This document shows, in pieces, positions 52,065-60,000 of a DNA stretch of 60,000 bases (position 1 is its first letter; the number at the start of each line of letters is the position of its first letter). A model generated the notes under the pieces. The model was given only the letters and a program-made list of their open reading frames with translations, searched no databases and was not told the origin of the DNA. The stretch comes from Branchiostoma floridae (lineage: Eukaryota; Chordata; Leptocardii; Amphioxiformes; Branchiostomatidae): contig NC_049986.1 in NCBI RefSeq assembly GCF_000003815.2, forward strand, positions 17,353,542 through 17,413,541, read 5' to 3'. Both the position numbers and the translations under genes were made by a program.

Positions 52065-53150
52065 CCGTATATTCTCGATTAAAGTACGCACTTTTTAAAC
52101 TTTTCAAAATTCAAAAAGTGTCAGAGGTCATTGCCAAAGTTGGGGTGCGTACTTTATTTGAGGTTGGCTTCCGGACAAAATGGGAAAAGGAGCTGAAATT
52201 CGCGTAACACACAGCATACATGACCCATGTTACTAAGCTGGAAAGGCACCATTCTTGCCTGGAAACAACAGGAACAACTGCAGGAACCAGCTCGATTTAC
52301 AATGCCACATGGCACTGGATCCTTGCCAAAAATGACCATGTCATTTTTAAGCCGTTGAGACATCGATTTTGGACGATAATAGGCGAATAAAATTGATTGT
52401 TTACGTGCGCGCGTGACGGTGGATCTATTCCAAGATGGCGCTGGGGTTATTGGGGTCATTCGGTTAGACTACTATTGTATGGGTAGAACTTTTCTGAGGG
52501 GTGATTATTTCTTCCTTAAACCGTCGAAATTTTTTGTTATTGTCGTTTGAATAAAGGTGATAGACGTTGACAAGAAGTTGATTGTACGTTTATCAATATT
52601 AAAACTATAAGGCATTTGTGTTTTTTTGTCAACAAACAGCATGGTTACCCATGCTACTAATGGAACATCACAAGCAGCAGTCGACGTCTCCAGAAGCATT
52701 TCGGCGGCAATTTCTTCACAAAAGACGGTCGGAAAGCACAAACATTGTTTTCTTTGAAGTGGATCAAGATCAAGACCAGTTTTGGGAAGGATGGAAAACT
52801 ATTCAGGATGTTTTGATGTTCAAATGAACTGTAAATCAGGCGCTGCAATGCCAAATTTGAGAACTTTCTTAATACTTGCCGTAGCCGATTTACAAGTTTG
52901 CAGAGACGGAAAATTTGCCGTGTTTTCATAAATTTAGAAGTCTTTGATTTAGGCAAAATTACCATCGGAAAACACCATTAATTTAAAATTTGTCTGGTGC
53001 AAAAGGTGTTCAAGATCGCTGGAGAAGGGGTGCGTACTTTATTCAGGTTTTTCCATTTTACGTTTCAGTGAGGTAAATTTGTCTGAGACTTGCCCGAAAT
53101 TGGGGGTGCGTACTTTAATTGGGGTGCGTACTTAAATCGAGAATATACGG
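52065..53150. mobile_element. Non-autonomous DNA transposon with 27-bp TIRs, TA-flanked (1,086 bp)
   Basis: The left end 52065-52091 (CCGTATATTCTCGATTAAAG, then TACGCAC) and right end 53124-53150 are reverse complements with a single mismatch. TA flanks both sides (52063-52064 and 53151-53152), consistent with a TA target-site duplication. The subterminal motif GGGGTGCGTACTTTA repeats at 52142, 53027 and 53103, with a variant at 53121 inside the right terminus. No transposase is present. Superfamily is uncertain: a Tc1/mariner-like or another TA-duplicating group. The interior contains CCAAGATGGCGCT at 52430-52442, a YY1-like site. Confidence 0.88.
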
Positions 53151-53152
53151 TA

Positions 53153-55026
53153 ACCCAGTTTGTCTCCAAAGCTAGCACAATTTTCCTATTACCCTAGTAA
53201 TTATACTGCTGCTGGGATCCCTGACACAGGGGTAGGCAGCTATCCTGGCACAATTTGAAATATCCAACAGATGCTGTTACATGACTGCAGGCGAGTAACA
53301 CCATGTATCACCTGCTGTTCTGTCAGGATAGCTCACAGCAGAAGGGGTCAGCAGGTGATGTGATACCAGGCTGATAAACTCTTCAGAAGGAAGCTTTTAA
53401 GTTTTAGGAATGAGTGCAGTTTCAGTAGCCATCAACAAGTACTGTGTGTTTATAAATGGTGAGGTTTCTAAGTCAAGCTAGTATTACTCAAACATTTATG
53501 CACTTGCATTTGAAATGCATATGAAATCACTCCTCCAAACTTATGTGAACAAGCTAGAAACACAAGGGGGAAAAATTTCATTCTGAATTACGAATATTAA
53601 AAGATATTTCTATTACACTTCAAAACTTTAGAATGTAATGTCACATGCAGTTCACAACTTGTTGGGTGAACGTGACACAGGAAGATTTTTCCAATATGTC
53701 AAGCCTCCAATTAAGTCTTACAACCCCCCTTCCCCTCTTAAGACCTCCATGACAGATGCTGATATCTAGGACGACCTGCCACTCCACTGCATCACTCCTC
53801 ACAGAACTAACCATACACCTGCTGTGGGCAGGACAGCTGCTCACCTCCAAGGCCCCCTACCTCCACCCATCATTTAGGCCTGCCTGATATGCATATCAAC
53901 CAGCAGGACCCCTAAAAGCCTATCAACCTGATACCATCTAATGGGCTCATTGGGAGAGACCATTGGATAAGCTGCATTATGGCATGGGGTTTTACTTTGG
54001 ACAATGGGGATGCAAAAAAAGGAAAACCAGGAATATCTCATTTTGGAAAGAAGCTGGCATGCTTTTTTGGACATCTTTAAGCCCACCTTGACATGTTGTA
54101 CATTGTTTAAGTATTATCAAATTGCCTTTTTCTACAACATGAGATACTAGGACACCACAGCAGGACAAGTAATTATTAATGTTTGTTAATGACTGTAAAA
54201 CACACAAATTCAAATGAATGGCCAAATGATCAAAGTATTAGCCTTGAGTCTATCTGAGGCAGTAGACTCATTTGTCAGCATTACTTCATCTCGGTAACCT
54301 TAGAATAGTTCTGCTTTCAAAAGATAAAAATAGAACTTTCATCATGTTTTTTTTTTCATACTGACAATAGTTTTGATACTCTATTGATTCTTATTGTTAC
54401 AATTATTTTCTATTCTTGAAGCTATTGAATGTGCAGCTAAGCTAAACTGTCAATATTCCAATTGGCTAACATAAAAAATCCCAGATATTGCAGCTACATG
54501 ACAGATAAGGTTATGGAACGCAGAACTATAAATCATAATGATAGATATCAACAGTGCCGTAAAATACCTCGATAAGGTCTCCCAAATATGCAAATTATCA
54601 AGATCAACCTAAACTATATCCTGTTATGATAAGCAGCGCAATCCCTCCAAAAATTTGGGACATAAACCGCACCCATTACTATGACAAAAGATGGGTATGA
54701 AGAGATATGCAAAAAAGGTCTTTAGACTATTACGAATGTGTTGGATGATAAGCTTACCATATCTTTTCTAGCATCTGCTAAAATTGGTAGACAGATGACC
54801 AATTTGAATGGCACGCTTTCAAGATAATTTGAATAACTCAATCCTACCAAGGTACTAATAGCTTGCTTGATACCGGACATTTGACTTGTCTATATCTTCT
54901 TCTGAAATCATATTTCCTGCAGTTCATGAAGTATTTGGCATACTGACAAGGACTATACCTCTTTAGAGCTGTCATCATACCCATCATTCCTTTCACAGAC
55001 AGAAATTTTCTTGTTGTAACAGACAA
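53153..55026. other. No feature recognised
   Basis: AT-rich DNA without supported exons or element ends. Confidence 0.4.
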
Positions 55027-55190
55027 AAAAATTCATCCCTTCCATAAATAAACTTTGTTATATGAAACTGATAAAAACATACTTTTTCACAAGCTTAGAA
55101 TGACAGATTTAACAATGAAAATTTAAACTATGGGCTTCCAAACGATGAGTGGGACAGCAAAAAACTTTAAGTTGGAGATAGCCCTGTATG
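55027..55190 (+). repeat. Dispersed repeat R, copy 3
   Basis: Contains the family strings CAAGCTTAGAATGACAG, ATTTAACAATGAAAATT, GGGCTTCCAAACGATGAG, GGGACAG and AAGTTGGAGATAGCC. It has the same orientation as the other three copies and lies immediately before the degenerate array at 55.3-56.2 kb. Confidence 0.75.
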
Positions 55191-55328
55191 TCTTACATGC
55201 TTCAAAAGAGGAGTCTTTCAATCTGCTAAACTACAATATTTTCTTTAAGAAATCAAAAACCTTGGGGACATGACCAGTTAAGGACACCAACATCATTAGT
55301 GCCACTTCCTGTGGGGGAGAAAACCTAC

Positions 55329-55460
55329 CTGTGTATATAACAGCCCTGGAGCCCCTTAAAAGGCCATATTGCCCATGTCTCTCATGAGTGCCGGTGACAA
55401 AGAACACAGACAGAATTTCAGCTATGAGACTGGATGCCAGAAGGCAAAACCCTTGTGACA
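55329..55460 (-). CDS. Candidate 132-nt symmetric exon
   Basis: On the minus strand a strong 3' splice site (CTTTTTTTCCTCAG) is followed 132 nt later by a donor (CACAG|GTAGGT). One frame is open throughout. In that frame the exon is phase 1-1, so it could be inserted or skipped without shifting the frame. The peptide has a hydrophobic run (FCLLASSLIAEILSVFFV) and then GTHERHGQYGLLRGSRAV. It overlaps the first unit of the degenerate array, and the other units do not keep this frame, which argues for decay or against coding. No family is recognised. Confidence 0.25.
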
Positions 55461-56165
55461 CTGAGGAAAAAAAGTTAGTCCTCATTAAGACCATTTCCCT
55501 GGTAACCTGTACGACAGGAAACCAGGTTGTTGAGCCGAGCTGTTTTCAGACTCAGAGATGGCTGATCATGCCTGCTTTTTTCTCAACACGTTGGTCCATT
55601 AAAAACGAGCAGAATGTTAGGCATGATATGGTGTGACTGTTGTGGAAACAGAGTTGCAGTCATTAGTAGCGTTTTCCCGTTATCTGTGGCATGACCGGTC
55701 GCGAGGACCTGTCTGCCAAGGAAAACCAACTGTATTTTCAGTGGGGACTTTTTTTACTTCCCTCTCTCAACAATTACAGCTAACAAAACATGATGAGGAA
55801 TTTTTGCTATGAGAAACTGGCAGCTTCTAAGGTTCAGACCTTGTCTTTAAAGGGCAAGAAAACTTGTCTTTCAAACGGAATTTTGGTGCCATCATCCTGA
55901 GAGGATCTGAGTCTGCTTTGAACTTCTGAAATCTAGGACCCATGGAGGATAATGGAGTATGGTCCTAGGTTATGAGACCTCAGTGTCAAGGGCAAGCCAT
56001 ATCCTGTATCTAAGCCTTTCCCAGGTCAGACAGAACATGTTGTCAAAAACAATAACCGATCTCTCCACTTGGAGGTGTCCCTGCCGCCCTTCTCTCAACG
56101 GCACGGCCCAGAAAACAAGGCTAGAATTCCTGCTATGAGCCTGGCAGCCTACCGGTCTGAACTTC
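55363..56165. repeat. Three degenerate units with common core GCTATGAG-CTGG
   Basis: Three diverged copies lie at 55363-55462, 55749-55850 and 56071-56165. The shared core reads AGAATTTCAGCTATGAGACT, GGAATTTTTGCTATGAGAAA and AGAATTCCTGCTATGAGCCT respectively, followed by a TGG(C/A)... segment and preceded by CTCTCA. The cores at 55421, 55806 and 56132 give spacings of 385 and 326 bp. Similarity is about 60-70 percent by eye. The array sits between repeat R copies 3 and 4, so it may be part of a larger duplicated block. Confidence 0.55.
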
Positions 56166-56792
56166 TTCTGTTGGGGCAACAGACACCCCGTCAGATGACA
56201 GATTAGTTGTGGCATCAGGACAGCTCTTGGCAGAGTCTTTGATGACGGAACTCCGGACTGTTTTATGTTCACAACACCCTTGACGTGTGCGCTGAAATTT
56301 TGTCTGACCTTGGGAGAGACAACAGATTCCGAAGCAACCTAACAAACCAATTTGCTTGGAGAGGGTAGATCTACTTACTCTGTTTTACAGTTATCTTTCA
56401 ATAACAATGTTACTAAAGTGTCAGTTGTTGCATTCCAAATTTTAACCCAATGGCATACATTTATCTCATAGGTTACAAGCATTGGCACAGATCACAAACT
56501 TGACACGTTTACTCGTTACCTCAGAATATGTCTCCAATTGTCAGGTATGAAAACAGACAGTGCAGAAGGGTGTTTGGTAACAAAGTAGATGGATAACTTG
56601 AATGAAAACATGTTTATTTTGACAGTAGGCTATTTGTTTTATAGGTCATTGAACTGTAAGAGCAATAAATCTGCATTCTGGACATCTCCTGTAGTTGTCA
56701 TTTGAAAAAAAAAGGTAATTTTCTTTTCACCGCATTCATAATGTTTCCTTTTCCTGAGATAAGGATGCGAGTATCCGGAAATTTTCTTGCCC
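56166..56792. other. No feature recognised
   Basis: Sequence between the degenerate array and repeat R copy 4. A minus-strand frame at 56133-56345 is open but unrecognised. Confidence 0.35.
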
Positions 56793-56935
56793 TGTCTATC
56801 CAAAAAGTCTGTCAGACTTTCTGATATGAAGTGTATTTTTGTAAGCTTAAAGTGACAAAAATTAACAACATGGGCTCTTAAATAATATCTGGGACAAAAA
56901 AATAAAGCTTGAGGTAGCTCTCATCCACAATCTAC
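56793..56935 (+). repeat. Dispersed repeat R, copy 4
   Basis: Shares CTATCCAAAAAGTCTG, TGTAAGCTTAAAGTGACAAA, AATTAACAACATGGGCTC and TCTGGGACA with the other copies. At its end the minus strand has a consensus donor, CACAGG|GTAAGTAG (56934-56941). Confidence 0.75.
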
Positions 56936-56939
56936 TTAC

Positions 56940-57120
56940 CCTGTGAGCCAGAAAACTTATGACTATGACTGATAGCATCCGACACAATTTTTCTTTCCAC
57001 CATGACAGAGAAAAATGGCCCACTGTGCTGGTGAGTGAGTGTGCTGACATCAGGGTGCCCTTTGGGGTGAAACAAAGTGTTGTGGGATGAAAGACATTTC
57101 CAAGATGGTGCAGTTGGCAC
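56940..57120 (-). CDS. Weak candidate exon ending at a consensus donor
   Basis: A minus-strand frame runs through HPKGHPDVSTLTHQHSG and FFSVMVERKIVSDAISHSH to a consensus 5' splice site (CACAGG|GTAAGTAG) at the edge of repeat R copy 4. The donor is good, but no matching 3' splice site is clear and no family is recognised. It may be a chance open frame next to a repeat-borne splice-like motif. Confidence 0.15.
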
Positions 57121-57337
57121 CCCTTATGATTTTTGGTTCCCTTAATTGGCATTCTCAGAATACAATGTATTTTGGGTTATGTTCACGTGCTGAACCCACG
57201 GGTTTTTACCCCAAACATCTACATCTACAATACACATTCCCCGTCACTTGGATTTGTGAACTTTGCCTCTCTACATTTTGTATTTCTAGCCTAACTTGCC
57301 AACCTGTAAGAAAGGAGTAGGAACAGACAGAAACAAC

Positions 57338-57420
57338 ATCCTGACTCCTGGGAATCAAACCACACCTGGGATTCAGATGCAAGATCACAAACCCAGACCT
57401 AAACCGTTAGGCCAAAAGCT
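57338..57420 (-). repeat. Possible tRNA-derived repeat fragment
   Basis: The segment GGGAATCAAACCACACC ... CCAGACCTAAACCGTTAGGCC has the order of a degraded tRNA-like 3' half with a B-box-like string on the minus strand. It does not fold into a complete tRNA by eye, so a tRNA gene is not called. Confidence 0.3.
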
Positions 57421-60000
57421 TAAAGCCATTTGGCATGGTCAGTTTAGAAGTTCTTGAACCCCACTGTTACAAACCATTCAATTGATAACTGTTCATAGTC
57501 CGATTAAAGGGACCTTGCTGGTGAGTTTTCTTTATTTCAGCATAAATCTTTTCCAAACCAAACGTCTGTGTGCTTTGGACGCATACCATCATGAAGTGGC
57601 TAGTGTTAAAAGTGTCTGCCAAGGAAAGTCCGCTAGGTTTATTTATTATTGTTATTGTAGAAAAATATATGTTCAGTATCCTTCCTGTAAACCAGCTGAC
57701 AAAACAAGTCCAGTGCAGGAGTTGTAAATTCAAAGCATGCCCTGAAGGAAAATACATTTCCGACCTGAGCAGAACAGTCCTTAATGCTTTACAATGTAAA
57801 GTCTATGTCCACAATTAACCAATATAATCTTTACTACAAATCTGATCTATTTTAAAGCAGAAAGTCACAAGTGATTTTAAGTTCTTATCCAAAAGGTCAT
57901 TGATGCAACGGCAAGATTTTTAACAACTCTGATGATAACACCCCTTCCACCTACATGTTCTTGAGACATGAGAAAACTTGGAGTTTGACTTTGATTGATA
58001 AGTGTCGCCTTGTTCTTGAACCACTAAAAGATGGAAAAAGTCATTCAAGAATGGTTGATCAAGTTTATTAGTAGCCTAATTTACAGCTTTGTCTTCAGAC
58101 TGACTATCCTTGAACCTCTTAACTGTCTTCTGTAACTTACTGTTATATATGGTCCAACAGTTCAGTTCAGTTCAACCCTCTGAGAGAGTTTAAGAGCCTG
58201 GGTTTCCAGTACAAAGACACTGTATGGAGTTTGCTCCAGGCTAGAGTATGTAGTGAAACTTTCACATTTGAATTTCAAATAAAAGAAGGATTGTACAGGA
58301 AGTTCAAGGCCTTCCTTTAGGAAATCTGACTCTAAAAGGATCAAACGGTATAACCACCCTTTGTAGCAACACACAAACCTTGCCGACTCACAATGATGGT
58401 TCTCTATGAAGAAGAACCTGTCTCACCTTTGGACTTATGTCAAGCCCCAAGTACCACTGCACATCCTAAGAGCTGGCATAGACACAAATGTAACTCTGAG
58501 ATAAAAGCATGCAGGTGTTTGATCATCAAGCCTCAGGTGTGAGCAGGGGTGGCATCCATGCTGATGAAAGCAGCTTTCAGCTACAATCAACTGGGCATTA
58601 GGATAAGACCACTTGAGACCAGTTGATACATTAATGGTGCAGTGGAAAGGGCAAGGCTTCTTTGAAGTCGAGACAGAAAATCAAGAAAGCAACTTCAAGC
58701 CAAGCATTAGTGGGTAGGATTAGGAGTGGAATATAATTAATGTGAAGTCTCATTCTTTAATACCGATGCTTAATCTTCATCTTATACAAAGTCTACAAGA
58801 TTTAATGCAAAAATAATCTAATAGATGTCTATGGGTATCTCCAGCTGCATATTTTAGAAATTCTCGCAGCAAACTTTAAGCATAAATAAAGATCGAACAT
58901 TGAAAAGAATATATCAAAGACGTTGTAACATTTTAACATATTGTGTGTGCTCTAGCTGTCAAGTATAGATGATTTCGATGATTTCACCCCCAACAAAAAG
59001 TGTAAGACTTTAGCCAGCAATGTCATGAATGTATCACAATAAATGGCACCATCAAAATATTCACCATACTGGTACATGTTATGCTTTATGTATACTTTAA
59101 GTTTAACTGTAGAAAACTATATCTTCATGCACTCTATTTAATTGCCTGAAAGCAATGAAAACAATGATCTGCATACATGCCATACACTTTTCGTAACCCA
59201 TGGAGTGCAAAATGTGTGATGACCACATAAATCTAAAATATCATTTTATGTGTACTTCATTAGCAGAAAATTTATGAACTATTAGCTTTCCTACACTCTA
59301 CTCAATGGATTGGATACCATTTCCATACATATTATCATTCATTCCCCATATTTTTTTATAACCGCTGGATCATATGAAATGTGTGATGACCAATAATTGC
59401 GATAGATGCATGTATCTCAAATGTCACACACTGTCCAGCTAAATTGCAGTAATTGTTGGTTGGGGAGTCTGGAGCATGTAATATTGAACTGAGAGTGGAC
59501 ACACAATGGATATCATATTTGCAGACCCATGTACAGACACAGCAGGGCTGACCTCTCCCGACCTTACACATCCATAATCACCCATAAATTTCACACCATA
59601 TTAGGCTATTGGTAGTGCATACTAGCCGTTGTATATCATGTTGTATTACAAGCATACAGAAAGGCTAAAACTGAAAACCTAAAATTTACAGTCATAATAT
59701 TATAGTACAAAAGTTCTTTCATGGCCATGAAATTTAAATTACAATCATATTAGATTTTTAATATCTTCTGAAGATTTGTCTTTTGGGGGATGCATAAATG
59801 TGTATTTTTTCACTTAAAAGCTGAATTTGATGGGTTTTATATTTTGTTCAAATTCTTGAATAAACATCACACAAGCCCATGAGAGTACATATGTGGAATA
59901 TTAGTACACCTGCATACCACTGCTCCAAGCCTTAGGGATAGGGATGTCAATTATGTCCTAACATATCCTGTTTTCCCCATAGAACAAAAACACTGCTGGA
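57421..60000. other. No gene recognised
   Basis: AT-rich DNA to the window edge. A plus-strand piece near 57705-57790 reads CRSCKFKACPEGKY, reminiscent of cysteine-rich receptor repeats, but its 3' splice site is weak and there is no good donor. A short GTTCA run lies at 58158-58173. Confidence 0.35.

Noticed and set aside
57338-57420. tRNA gene
   Set aside because: Only a B-box-like half is present and there is no cloverleaf, so it was kept as a repeat fragment.
57705-57790. Cysteine-rich piece CRSCKFKACPEGKY
   Set aside because: Looks like part of a TNFR- or furin-type repeat, but the 3' splice site is weak and no usable donor follows.
1-60000. CRISPR arrays, bacterial operons, phage or plasmid features
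   Set aside because: None seen. Splice signals, transposon types and low coding density indicate an animal nuclear genome.

Overview
The window reads as nuclear DNA from a metazoan, most likely an amphioxus (Branchiostoma) or a similar marine invertebrate. It is AT-leaning and gene-poor, has no long open frames, carries two 100-N scaffold gaps, shows GT-AG splice signals, and is full of short non-autonomous transposons. The amphioxus call rests mainly on my recollection of the repeat at 48.26-48.50 kb (the 'TTCTTTAACGTGCTCGAGG' family), so the clade is probable rather than proven. No complete gene can be read. Open frames of 60-160 codons occur on both strands at about the rate expected by chance, and I left nearly all of them out.

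Layout. At 0-7.25 kb there is one well-supported coding piece: a minus-strand first exon encoding a signal peptide (ATG at 6730, full Kozak context, GTAAGT donor at 6651). CpG-richer promoter-like sequence lies upstream of it and a presumed first intron lies downstream to position 1. From 7.25 to 34.3 kb the DNA is mostly unremarkable and intron- or intergenic-like. It contains a decayed GACCACC-type repeat, a 165-bp tandem duplication, a possible signal-anchor first exon near 13.9 kb, a near-perfect hairpin at 19.5 kb, and a small MITE with 21-bp perfect terminal repeats at 22.34 kb. From 34.3 to 36.4 kb there are two CpG- or GC-box-rich stretches that look regulatory. From 38.3 to 57 kb the window is dense in mobile and repeated DNA: a 370-bp MITE (38.53 kb), an 80-nt hairpin (39.73 kb), four same-orientation copies of one repeat, a cluster of three palindromes (43.6 kb), a 1,062-bp hAT-type element with an exact 8-bp target duplication (47.1 kb), a SINE-like repeat, a roughly 175-bp tandem array with a conserved minus-strand reading frame (49.1-49.9 kb), a 1,086-bp element flanked by TA (52.06 kb), and a three-copy degenerate array containing an exon-like segment (55.3-56.2 kb).

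The most interesting observation is that the hAT-type element at 47.1 kb and the TA-flanked element at 52.06 kb have unrelated ends and different target-site types, yet share a diverged, collinear internal block of about 330 bp with at least six matching anchors at nearly equal spacing. This suggests one cassette carried by two different transposon families. Gene functions beyond 'secreted or membrane protein first exon' cannot be assigned from this window.
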